Assembly (NCBI RefSeq): GCF_000202835.1
Contig: NC_015186.1
Location: 1,922,001 to 1,986,000, forward strand
Reading direction: 5' to 3'
DNA from: Acidiphilium multivorum AIU301
Lineage (GTDB): Bacteria > Pseudomonadota > Alphaproteobacteria > Acetobacterales > Acetobacteraceae
DNA length: 64,000 bases
In this document: in pieces, positions 11,203-20,443 of the stretch
Layout of the letters: every line of letters starts with the position of its first letter
How positions within the stretch are numbered: the stretch's first letter is position 1
Made by a program: the position numbers and the translations under genes
The notes under the pieces: generated by a model
The model's input: only the letters and a program-made list of their open reading frames with translations
The model's database searches: none
What the model was told of the DNA's origin: nothing

Positions 11203-13152
11203 ATGTTCGATACGATTTCCTTCGATTTCGATGCCCTCGACCAGGCGATCAGCCGCGCCCACGCGCGGCTTTCGGCGGAACAGCGCGCGGACGGCCATTA
11301 CGTCTACGAACTCGAGGCCGACGCGACGATCCCCGCCGAATACGTCCTGCTCGAACATTTCCTCGACCGGATCGACCCCGAGCTTGAAGCGCGCATCGGC
11401 GTGTTCCTGCGCGGCATCCAGGGCAATTCGCCGCAGAATCCCGGCGGCTGGCCGCTCTTCCATGACGGGGCGATGGACATTTCGGCCAGCGTGAAGGCCT
11501 ATTTCGCGCTGAAGGCGATTGGCGACGATCCGGACGCCCCGCACATGCGCCGCGCCCGCGAAGCCATCCTCGCCCGCGGCGGGGCGGCGCGCACCAATGT
11601 GTTCACCCGCATCCAGCTCGCGCTGTTCGGCGCCGTCCCCTGGCGGGCCTGCCCGGTCATGCCGGTCGAGATCATGCTGCTGCCGGACTGGTTCCCGATC
11701 ACCATCTGGAAGATCAGCTACTGGTCGCGCACCGTCATAGCACCTCTGCTGGTGCTGCTGACCGAGCGCCCCATCGCACGCAACCCGCGCAACGTGCGGA
11801 TCGACGAGCTGTTCGTCACCCCGCCCGATCAGGTGACCGACTATATCCGCGGCCCCTACCGCTCGAACTGGGGCTACCTGTTCAAGGCGATCGATTCGGC
11901 GCTGCGCCCGCTCGAGCGGCATTTCCCCGCCCGCAGCCGCAAGCGCGCGATCCAGGCGGCGATCGACTTCATCACCCCGCGCCTGAACGGCGAGGACGGG
12001 CTGGGCGCCATCTACCCGGCCATGGCCAACACGGTGATGATGTATCACACGCTCGGCTACAGCCCCGACCACCCGGATTACGCGACGGCCTGGGCCTCGG
12101 TCCGCAAGCTGGTGACCGATGCCTCCTACCGTTTCGAGGGGGCGAGCTATGTGCAGCCCTGCCTCTCCCCGGTCTGGGACACCTCGCTGGCCGCCCACGC
12201 CCTCGCCGAGGCCGGCAGCCCCGGCGATGCCCAACTCGCCGCCGCCTGCGACTGGCTGATCCCCCGCCAGATCCTCGACGTGAAGGGCGACTGGGCCTAT
12301 CGCAAGCCCGACGCCCCGCCCGGCGGCTGGGCCTTCCAGTACAACAACGCGCACTACCCCGACGTGGACGATACCGCCGTGGTCGGCATGATCCTCGACC
12401 GCAACGGCGATCCCGCCCATCGCGAGGCGGTGGAACGCGCCCGGCAATGGATCCTCGGCATGCAGAGCCGCTCCGGCGGCTGGGGCGCCTTCGATTCGGA
12501 CAACGAGTTCCACTACCTCAACCACATCCCCTTCGCCGATCACGGCGCCCTGCTCGACCCGCCGACGGCGGACGTCACCGCGCGCTGCATCTCCTTCCTC
12601 GCCCAGCTCGGCCACGCGGAAGATCGCCCGGCGATCGAGCGCGGCGTCGCCTATCTGCGCCGCGAGCAGGAACAGGACGGCTCCTGGTTCGGCCGCTGGG
12701 GCACGAACTACATCTACGGCACCTGGTCTTCGCTCTGCGCGCTGAACGCCGCCGGCGTGGCGCAGGACGATCCGATGATGGTCCGCGCCGTCGAATGGCT
12801 GCTCGCCCGCCAGCGGCCGGATGGCGGCTGGGGCGAGGATTGCGAGACCTACGCCCACGCGAAGCCCGGCGAGTATCACGAAAGCCTGCCCTCGCAGACC
12901 GCCTGGGCGCTGCTCGGCCTGATGGCCGCCGGCCAGGCCGAGCACGAGGCCGTCGCCCGCGGCATCGCCTGGCTGCAATCGGTGCAGGAAGACGACGGCT
13001 CGTGGACCGAACAGCCCTATAACGCGGTCGGTTTCCCGCGGGTGTTCTACCTGCGCTACCACGGCTATCCGCGGTTCTTCCCGCTGCTGGCGATGGCGCG
13101 CTACCGCAACCTCGCCCGCGGCAACAGCCGGCAGGTGCAGTTCGGATTCTGA
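11203..13152 (+). CDS. shc: Squalene-hopene cyclase
   Basis: This 649-residue monotopic membrane enzyme cyclises squalene to hopene/hopanol, the first committed step to hopanoids. The catalytic acid motif DVDDTA is at residues 387-392. Several QW repeats are visible (for example QGNSPQNPGGWPLF, REQEQDGSWFGRWG, RQRPDGGWGEDCE, QEDDGSWTEQ). The length is typical. ATG at 11203. Neighbouring hpn genes are not present, so it stands alone here. Hopanoids help membranes of acid-tolerant alphaproteobacteria resist low pH. Confidence 0.96.
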   Translation: MFDTISFDFDALDQAISRAHARLSAEQRADGHYVYELEADATIPAEYVLLEHFLDRIDPELEARIGVFLRGIQGNSPQNPGGWPLFHDGAMDISASVKAYFALKAIGDDPDAPHMRRAREAILARGGAARTNVFTRIQLALFGAVPWRACPVMPVEIMLLPDWFPITIWKISYWSRTVIAPLLVLLTERPIARNPRNVRIDELFVTPPDQVTDYIRGPYRSNWGYLFKAIDSALRPLERHFPARSRKRAIQAAIDFITPRLNGEDGLGAIYPAMANTVMMYHTLGYSPDHPDYATAWASVRKLVTDASYRFEGASYVQPCLSPVWDTSLAAHALAEAGSPGDAQLAAACDWLIPRQILDVKGDWAYRKPDAPPGGWAFQYNNAHYPDVDDTAVVGMILDRNGDPAHREAVERARQWILGMQSRSGGWGAFDSDNEFHYLNHIPFADHGALLDPPTADVTARCISFLAQLGHAEDRPAIERGVAYLRREQEQDGSWFGRWGTNYIYGTWSSLCALNAAGVAQDDPMMVRAVEWLLARQRPDGGWGEDCETYAHAKPGEYHESLPSQTAWALLGLMAAGQAEHEAVARGIAWLQSVQEDDGSWTEQPYNAVGFPRVFYLRYHGYPRFFPLLAMARYRNLARGNSRQVQFGF

Positions 13153-13209
13153 CCTGCCCGCCGGGCGCTTGCCCGACGCGCCCGCGCCGTGGCAGGAACG
13201 GTTCGCCAC

Positions 13210-13292
13210 GCGGATGTGGCGGAATGGTAGACGTAGCAGACTTAAAATCTGTTGCCCGTCAGGGCGTGCGGGTTCAAGTCCCGCCATCCGCA
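13210..13292 (+). tRNA. tRNA-Leu (UAA)
   Basis: The acceptor stem GCGGATG (13210-13216) pairs with CATCCGC (13285-13291) and A is the discriminator. The anticodon arm GCAGA-CTTAAAA-TCTGT gives anticodon TAA. A long variable arm (class II) and the T-arm GCGGGTTCAAGTCCCGC are present. The 3' CCA is not encoded. Confidence 0.96.
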
Positions 13293-13304
13293 TTCAGCCC
13301 GTCT

Positions 13305-13336
13305 CCCGAAGCGGCGGCAGAACCCGCCGCTTCGGG
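13305..13336. terminator. 13-bp hairpin between tRNA-Leu and convergent prfB
   Basis: CCCGAAGCGGCGG (13305-13317) pairs perfectly with CCGCCGCTTCGGG (13324-13336) around CAGAAC. It lies between two converging transcripts (tRNA on plus, prfB on minus), where a bidirectional terminator is expected. No U-tract is seen on either side, so the call rests on position and stem strength. Confidence 0.55.
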
Positions 13337-13341
13337 CCGGT

Positions 13342-14473
<1,132 letters not shown>

Positions 14474-14517
14474 TCTCTCTTCTCTTCAGATTCTGTCGGG
14501 ATGATTTCCAAAGCCGG

Positions 14518-17145
14518 TCAATACAGCCCGCCCAGCGATTTGTCGACATTGCCGGACGGCGCCGGCGCCCCGCCCGAAGGGGTCTGGCCATCCGGCGCCG
14601 GGCTGAAATCGTGCGACCCGGTCGACGGCGTCGTGTTCGCGAAGGCACCGCCGAGATTCAGCGGATCGTCGGCGACGAGCCCGGGGTTGGACTGCGCGCC
14701 CGGCGTCTGGCCCGGCTTGAATGCCTCTTCCACCGTCTCGTCGCGGAACGTCACCTTGTGCAGCGTGATGCCCGGCGGCGGCTTGAACGGAATCACCGGC
14801 TGGTTCTTGAGCGCGACCTTCATGTACTGGTTCCAGGCCGGGCCGCAGACATTGCCGCCGGTCTGGTTGACGCCGAGATCCCTCGGCTTGTCGAAGCCGA
14901 TCCAGCATCCCGTCACCATCTGCGGCACGAAGCCGATGAACCAGGCGTCGTTGAAATTGTTGGTCGTGCCGGTCTTGCCGGCGATCGGCCGCTTCAGCCC
15001 CTTCACCGCCGGCACGCCGGTGCCGTATTCGGCCACGTTCCGCATCATCATGATGACCTGATAGACGCTGTCCGGATTGGCGAGCCGCGCGCCCGGCCGG
15101 TTCAGGATCGGCGGTTGCTGCGCCGAACCGTCCATGCAGTTGGCGCAGGACTGGTCCGGCGCCTGGTACAGGATGTGCCCGTCCGGCGCGGTCACGCTGT
15201 CGATCAGCGAGGGCTGCACCTTGCGCCCGTATTCGTCGAGCGCGGCATAGCCGCGGACCATGCGCCACAGCGTGGTGTCGAGCGCGCCGATCGCCGCCGG
15301 ATAGATCAGCGGCGCGTGCTTCACCACGCCGAATTTCTTGAAATTGGCGATCACGTTGGGCAGCCCGACCCGCCGCACCAGATGCAGCGTGGCCAGGTTG
15401 AGCGACTCCTGGATCGCGTAGAACACCGGCACCGGGCCCTGGAAGGAATTCTCGTAATTGCCCGGCCGGTAGATCTGCCCGTCCGACAGGCGCTGGATGA
15501 ACGGCGCGTCGAGAATCGTCGCATCCGGCTGAACGCCCGCCTGCATCGCGGTCAGATAGTCGAACGGCTTGACGCTGGAGCCGGGCTGCCGATGCGCCTG
15601 GATCGCGCGGTTATAGGGGCTGAGCCGGTTGCTCCAGCCGCCGACCATGGCAAGCACCCGCCCGGTCTGCGGATCGAGGCTGAGCATCGCCCCCTCGACC
15701 TTCGGCACCTGCTCCAGCGAGACCGTCCCGCCCTTGTCCGGCTTGGGCTCGATCATGATCACATCGCCCGGCTTGAGCATCTGCGCCATGTTGCGCAGCA
15801 GCGGCCCGGGACGGCCGTGGATCATCGGCCGCCCCCACTGGATCGCCGCCAGGGTGAGCGTGCCGGTATGCGCCTCCGACGGCGAGTCGCCGTCGAGCCA
15901 GCCGATTCGCGCGCGCTGCGCGGTCTCGCTGATCACCACGCCGAGACGCCAGGAGGCGATGAGCCCCTTCGGCGTGTCCTGCCGCGCCAGCGCCCGCGCC
16001 CAGCCGGCGGCCAGTTCCCCGGCGCCGATATGCCCGACCGGGCCGTGATAGACGCCGAATTCGTGGTCGTACGACACGAGCCGGTCGCGCATCGCCCGCG
16101 TCGCCGCCGCCTGCAGCTTCGGATCGAGGCTGGTGCGGACGATGAGCCCGCCCTCCATCGCCGTCTTGCGGCCGAACATGCGGACCAGCTGCGTCTCCAC
16201 CGCGCCGACGAAATAGCCCGCACCGGGAATCGACGCCGGCCCGGCAGCCGCCTTTGGCACCAGCGGCGCGGCGAGTGCCTCGCGCGCCTGCGCCGCGGTG
16301 ATGAACCCGTCCGCCTGCATCTGCCCGATCACCCAGTCCCGCCGGTCGCGGGCGCGCTTGGGGTGAAGGAAGGGGTTGTAATTGGTCGGCGCCTTCGGCA
16401 GGCCGCCGAGCATCGCCGCCTCGGCAACGGTCAGCTGCGACAGCGGCTTGTCGAAATAGGCCTGCGCCGCCGCGGCCACGCCCCAGCTGTCCTGGCCGAG
16501 GAAGATCTCGTTCAGATACAGGGTCAGGATCTGCTTCTTCGACATCGCCCGGTTGACCCGGACGGCGAGGATCGCCTCCTTGATCTTGCGGGTGAAGTCG
16601 ATCCGGTTGTCGAGCAGCATGTTCTTGACCACCTGCATCGTGATGGTCGAGGCGCCGAGCGGGCGCTCATGGCTGCCGATCCGGGTCAGGTCGACCACGC
16701 CGGCGCGGACGATGGCCAGCGGGTCGATTCCCGGCTCGGTCCAGAAATTCTTGTCCTCGGCCGCGATGAACGCATCGGCGACCAGCGGCGGAATCCGGTC
16801 GTAGGGCACATAAATCCGGTGCTGCGTGCCCAGCGCGCCGATCAGGCGGAAATTCTCGGCGTAGATCCGGGTTTCGAGCGGCGGCTCGTAATGGCGCAGC
16901 CGGTCCACGCCGGGCAGGCCGCTGCTGAAATAGAAGAACAGCCCGCCGCCCACGAGAACGCCGCCCACCATCCCGACCAGCGCCAGGCGATAGAGGCCGC
17001 GCACGAACATCCCGCCCGCAACGCCGGCAAGGCCGGGGCGCTTCCTGGGGGCAGGCTTGCCGCCACGCTTGGGAGGAGTGGGGCCGGCACGGCGCCGCGA
17101 ATCGGATTTGGCCAGCCGCTCGCCGGCTTTCAGAGGTCGAGACAT
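14518..17145 (-). CDS. mrcA: Penicillin-binding protein 1A (class A: glycosyltransferase and transpeptidase)
   Basis: A bifunctional peptidoglycan synthase of 875 residues. I chose ATG 17145 (MSRPLKAGERL) because GGAG sits 5 bases upstream; an upstream ATG at 17217 would add 24 unlikely residues. A basic cytoplasmic tail is followed by one membrane helix (ALVGMVGGVLVGGGLFFYF). The GT51 glycosyltransferase domain follows, with catalytic Glu in IAAEDKNFWTEPG. The transpeptidase domain has SSVK (PGSSVKPFDY), SLN (QESLNLATLH) and KTGTTN. The C-terminal tail is rich in Pro and Gly. It is upstream of prfB and probably cotranscribed. Confidence 0.96.
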   Translation of the reverse strand: MSRPLKAGERLAKSDSRRRAGPTPPKRGGKPAPRKRPGLAGVAGGMFVRGLYRLALVGMVGGVLVGGGLFFYFSSGLPGVDRLRHYEPPLETRIYAENFRLIGALGTQHRIYVPYDRIPPLVADAFIAAEDKNFWTEPGIDPLAIVRAGVVDLTRIGSHERPLGASTITMQVVKNMLLDNRIDFTRKIKEAILAVRVNRAMSKKQILTLYLNEIFLGQDSWGVAAAAQAYFDKPLSQLTVAEAAMLGGLPKAPTNYNPFLHPKRARDRRDWVIGQMQADGFITAAQAREALAAPLVPKAAAGPASIPGAGYFVGAVETQLVRMFGRKTAMEGGLIVRTSLDPKLQAAATRAMRDRLVSYDHEFGVYHGPVGHIGAGELAAGWARALARQDTPKGLIASWRLGVVISETAQRARIGWLDGDSPSEAHTGTLTLAAIQWGRPMIHGRPGPLLRNMAQMLKPGDVIMIEPKPDKGGTVSLEQVPKVEGAMLSLDPQTGRVLAMVGGWSNRLSPYNRAIQAHRQPGSSVKPFDYLTAMQAGVQPDATILDAPFIQRLSDGQIYRPGNYENSFQGPVPVFYAIQESLNLATLHLVRRVGLPNVIANFKKFGVVKHAPLIYPAAIGALDTTLWRMVRGYAALDEYGRKVQPSLIDSVTAPDGHILYQAPDQSCANCMDGSAQQPPILNRPGARLANPDSVYQVIMMMRNVAEYGTGVPAVKGLKRPIAGKTGTTNNFNDAWFIGFVPQMVTGCWIGFDKPRDLGVNQTGGNVCGPAWNQYMKVALKNQPVIPFKPPPGITLHKVTFRDETVEEAFKPGQTPGAQSNPGLVADDPLNLGGAFANTTPSTGSHDFSPAPDGQTPSGGAPAPSGNVDKSLGGLY

Positions 17146-17317
17146 GGCGGCTCCATAGCACCCAATCTGCAAGATCGCGAATAATCGGGGCGGGATGCTG
17201 TGGTTAAATCTCGTCAACGCAATGGTGGCCCTGCGTCACCTTCCGTCGCCGCGCACGGCAGAAACGCGCCGCCGGAGCCTTGCCTATCCCGCCTCCCTTG
17301 GCTATAGGCCGCGTCAT

Positions 17318-17394
17318 CGGAGTGTAGCTCAGCCTGGTAGAGCACTGTGTTCGGGACGCAGGGGCCGGAGGTTCGAATCCTCTCACTCCGACCA
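17318..17394 (+). tRNA. tRNA-Pro (CGG)
   Basis: The acceptor arms CGGAGTG (17318-17324) and CACTCCG (17384-17390) pair, followed by A and an encoded CCA. The anticodon arm CTGTG-TTCGGGA-CGCAG gives anticodon CGG. The D-loop and the T-arm GGAGGTTCGAATCCTCT are normal. Confidence 0.96.
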
Positions 17395-17521
17395 TCCGGT
17401 CAAAATGCCGTGCGGTCCCGGTGGCCCTACCACCAATGAGCGAGATCGGGATACTTAAGCCCGTCTTGCTGGCGCCGCAGGCGGATGGGATCGTCCCGCG
17501 ACACCATCCGGGACCCTCGCG

Positions 17522-18388
17522 ATGTCGATCAGGACCTTCACCCCCCTGCGTCAGACGATCCGCGCCTATTCGGCGCTGCTGAACATCAGCGACAAGATTT
17601 CATCCATCGAGGCAGCGATGGGCGTGCCGAAAGCGGCCCCCCGGCACCGGTCGAAATTCGATATCCACGACCGCCAGGGCCTCACGCTCCTGCTCGACCG
17701 CGGCTCGATCGTCGACCGCGCCCTGATCGACAGCGATGCATGGGAGCGCGAGCAGCTCGACTATCTCTTCCACCTCGCCCGCCGCGCCGGGCGCATCGGT
17801 TCCATGATGTTCGTCGATGTGGGTGCCTATTTCGGCCTCTATTCGCTCCTCGCCCTGCGCACCGGCCTGTTCGACCGGATCCACGCCTTCGAGGCCGACC
17901 GCGACAACTTCGCCCAGCTGCAGGCCAACCTGCTGCTGAACGACGCGACGCACGCGATCACCGCCGCCAACATCGCCGTGACCGATACAACCGGCACCAT
18001 CCGCTTCCGCGACAGCCGGACGCATCCGGACGGCAACCGCGCCGGCGTCGGCATCCTCGATGACGGCGCCGACTCCTACCCGGTGCCCGCGACCACCATC
18101 GATGCGGCACTGCCCGCAACCGGCGCGGTCATCGTGATGAAGATCGATGTCGAAGGCCACGAGGCGCGCGTCCTCAAAGGCATGGAGCGGACGTTGCGCA
18201 ACAACAGGGTCATCATGCAGGTCGAGATCTACGAGGCCCAGAACGACGTCTCGCTGGCCGAAATCGCCCGCCTCGGCCTGCGCCGGCTCAACACCATCTA
18301 CCCCGACCACTACTTCACCAACATGACCGATGCCGAACTCGATCTCTCGGTGCCGGCGCGGCCGGACCAGACGGCGATGGCCATCTGA
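17522..18388 (+). CDS. FkbM-family SAM-dependent methyltransferase
   Basis: A 288-residue protein. The FkbM fold is recognised by the SAM-binding motif VDVGAYFGLYSLLAL, the acidic motif II (FEADRDNFAQLQANLLLND) and the later KIDVEGHEARVLKGM, which is characteristic of the family. Members methylate hydroxyl groups of polyketides, lipids or surface sugars; the substrate here cannot be read from sequence. It lies alone between tRNA-Pro and the lyase/TRAP cassette, with no glycosyltransferase nearby. ATG at 17522. Confidence 0.82.
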   Translation: MSIRTFTPLRQTIRAYSALLNISDKISSIEAAMGVPKAAPRHRSKFDIHDRQGLTLLLDRGSIVDRALIDSDAWEREQLDYLFHLARRAGRIGSMMFVDVGAYFGLYSLLALRTGLFDRIHAFEADRDNFAQLQANLLLNDATHAITAANIAVTDTTGTIRFRDSRTHPDGNRAGVGILDDGADSYPVPATTIDAALPATGAVIVMKIDVEGHEARVLKGMERTLRNNRVIMQVEIYEAQNDVSLAEIARLGLRRLNTIYPDHYFTNMTDAELDLSVPARPDQTAMAI

Positions 18389-18530
18389 CGCCGCTCCCGC
18401 GCATTCCCCGGCGCGACGCATTGACCCCGCGCGCCGGCTCTCTAACCTGCGGCATCCAGCCGAACCGGAGACGCCGCTTGCCCGCCTTCCGCCCCTGCAC
18501 CCCACCCGCCCCGCGCGCCGGATCGCCCGC

Positions 18531-19337
18531 ATGAGCGCCGGCGGTCTCGCCCTGCTCTTCGTCCCGGCGGACCGGCCGGAACGCTTCGCCAGGGCCGCCG
18601 CCTCCGGCGCCGATTCGATCATCATCGACCTCGAGGACGCGGTCGCCCCCGCGGCGAAGTCCGCCGCCCGCGCCGCCCTCGCCGCCCCGGGCGCGCTGCC
18701 CGGCGGGATCGAGATTTTCCTGCGGGTGAACGCCGCCGGCACGCCCTGGCACGCGGAGGATCTCGCCTGCGCCGCGCGCCTGCCCCTTGCCGGGATCGTG
18801 CTGCCCAAGGCGGAAGCGCCGGAGCGGATCGCCGCGGTTTCGCAAGCCGCCGGCGGCCCTCCGGTCATCGCCCTGATCGAGACCGCGCGCGGCCTCGCCG
18901 AGGCGCGCCGCCTCGCCGCCGCCGGGGTTGCGCGGCTTGCGTTCGGCTCGATCGATTTCTGCGCCGATCTCGGCGCCGCGCACACGCGCGAGGCCCTGCT
19001 CCACGCCCGCGCGGAACTCGTGCTCGCCGCCCGCCTCGCCGCCCTGCCGCCGCCGATCGACGGCGTCACCACCGCGATCGACGATGAAGCCGCGATCGAG
19101 GACGACGCCCGCCACGCCGCCAGCCTCGGCTTCGGCGGCAAGCTCTGCATCCACCCGCGCCAGATCGCGCCGGCCCGGCAGGGCTTCCGCCCGTCGGCGG
19201 CGGAACTCGCCTGGGCGCAGCGGATTCTCGCCGCCGGGCCCGATGGCGCCGAGGCGGTCGACGGCGCCATGGTCGACGCCCCGGTCCGCGCCCGCGCCCG
19301 CCAGATCGCCCGCCGCGCCGGCATCCCGACGCCGTGA
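18531..19337 (+). CDS. HpcH/HpaI or CitE-like CoA-ester lyase
   Basis: The start at ATG 18531 gives 268 residues. The reading frame is open further upstream, but that part (Pro/Arg-rich) does not look like protein of this family. Motifs of the CitE/malyl-CoA lyase superfamily are present: LLFVPADRPERFARA, the metal-site IIIDLEDAVAP, FLRVNAAG with the conserved Arg, ALIETARGL and FGSIDFCADLG. Such enzymes cleave or thioester-hydrolyse beta-hydroxyacyl-CoA compounds (citramalyl, malyl, citryl). It is 88 bases upstream of a TRAP carboxylate importer, which suggests catabolism of an imported organic acid. Confidence 0.85.
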   Translation: MSAGGLALLFVPADRPERFARAAASGADSIIIDLEDAVAPAAKSAARAALAAPGALPGGIEIFLRVNAAGTPWHAEDLACAARLPLAGIVLPKAEAPERIAAVSQAAGGPPVIALIETARGLAEARRLAAAGVARLAFGSIDFCADLGAAHTREALLHARAELVLAARLAALPPPIDGVTTAIDDEAAIEDDARHAASLGFGGKLCIHPRQIAPARQGFRPSAAELAWAQRILAAGPDGAEAVDGAMVDAPVRARARQIARRAGIPTP

Positions 19338-19371
19338 CGGCCGCCGCCGCCACGGCGTTCATTTCCGTTGC

Positions 19372-19385
19372 AAACGATCGCGTTT
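19372..19385. promoter_or_regulatory. Possible operator upstream of the TRAP operon
   Basis: AAACG (19372-19376) and CGTTT (19381-19385) form a short inverted repeat with 4 bases between. It sits in the AT-richer gap 40 bases before the TRAP substrate-binding protein start. The spacing resembles sites bound by LacI- or GntR-type repressors, but no regulator gene is adjacent. Confidence 0.25.
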
Positions 19386-19425
19386 AATTTACAACCGGCG
19401 CAGCAAAACGGGAGGAAACCTGACC

Positions 19426-20430
19426 ATGACCATCACGCGACGCCAGCTCGGGCTTTCGGCGGCCGCCCTGCCCCTGTTCACCATCGGCGGCCGCGCCGAG
19501 GCGGCGGTGCTGCGCTACCGGCTGGCCACCAACCTGCCGGCGACCCATCCGCTCAACGTCCGCCTCTCCGAGGCGATCCGCAACATCGAGCACCGCAGCG
19601 GCGGCCAGCTGCGCATCATGCTGTTCCCGAACAGCGCGCTCGGCTCGGATACCGAAACGCTCAGCCAGCTGCGCAGCGGTGCCGTGCAGTTCTTCACCCT
19701 CTCCGGCCTGATCCTGTCGACCCTGGTGCCCGACGCGGCGATTTCCGGCGTCGGCTTCGCCTTCAAGGACTACCATCAGGTCTGGTCGGCGATGGACGGC
19801 AAGCTCGGCGCCCATATCCGCGGCCGCATCGCCGCGCATGGCCTCACCGCCTTCGACCGGATCTTCGACAACGGCTTCCGCCAGACCACCACCGGCACCC
19901 ACCCGATCATGCAGCCGGCCGATTTCAAGGGGCTCAAGATCCGCGTGCCGGTCGCCGCGCTCTGGACCTCGCTGTTCAAGGATTTCGGCGCGGTGCCGAC
20001 CTCGATCAATTTCAACGAGGTCTACTCCGCCCTGCAGACCCATCTCGTCGACGCGCAGGAAAACCCGCTCGCGGTGATCGAGACGGCGAAGCTCTACGAG
20101 GTACAGAAATACTGCTCGATGACCAACCACATGTGGGACGGGTTCTGGTTCCTCGCCAACCCGAAGGCGTTCGAGAAGCTGCCGCCGAAGCTGCGCGCCA
20201 TCGTCGAGGACGAGATCAACGGCGCCGCGGTGAAGGAGCGCGCCGATGTCGCGAAGCTCAACGATTCCCTGCGCGGCAAGCTCTCCGGCCAGGGCCTGAA
20301 GTTCAACGACACGAATGCCGCCCCCTTCCGCGCCGCCCTGCAGAAGGCCGGCTTCTATGCCGAGTGGAAGAAGCGCTTCGGCGACGAGGCGTGGAGCACG
20401 CTGGAAGCCGCGGTCGGCAAGCTCGCCTGA
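19426..20430 (+). CDS. dctP: TRAP transporter substrate-binding protein (DctP family)
   Basis: A 334-residue periplasmic solute receptor. ATG 19426 has GGAGG (19411-19415) upstream. The N-terminus is MTITRRQLGLSAAALPLFTI, a twin-Arg-like signal peptide ending near GRAEAA. The family region LRYRLATNLPATHPLN and the central carboxylate-pocket stretch GLKIRVPVAALW, containing the Arg that salt-bridges the substrate carboxylate, are present. QTHLVDAQENPLAVI is also typical. It feeds the fused membrane component encoded 13 bases downstream. The substrate is probably a carboxylic acid, judged from the neighbouring CoA-lyase and dehydrogenase. Confidence 0.92.
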   Translation: MTITRRQLGLSAAALPLFTIGGRAEAAVLRYRLATNLPATHPLNVRLSEAIRNIEHRSGGQLRIMLFPNSALGSDTETLSQLRSGAVQFFTLSGLILSTLVPDAAISGVGFAFKDYHQVWSAMDGKLGAHIRGRIAAHGLTAFDRIFDNGFRQTTTGTHPIMQPADFKGLKIRVPVAALWTSLFKDFGAVPTSINFNEVYSALQTHLVDAQENPLAVIETAKLYEVQKYCSMTNHMWDGFWFLANPKAFEKLPPKLRAIVEDEINGAAVKERADVAKLNDSLRGKLSGQGLKFNDTNAAPFRAALQKAGFYAEWKKRFGDEAWSTLEAAVGKLA

Positions 20431-20443
20431 CGACCGCCTTGCG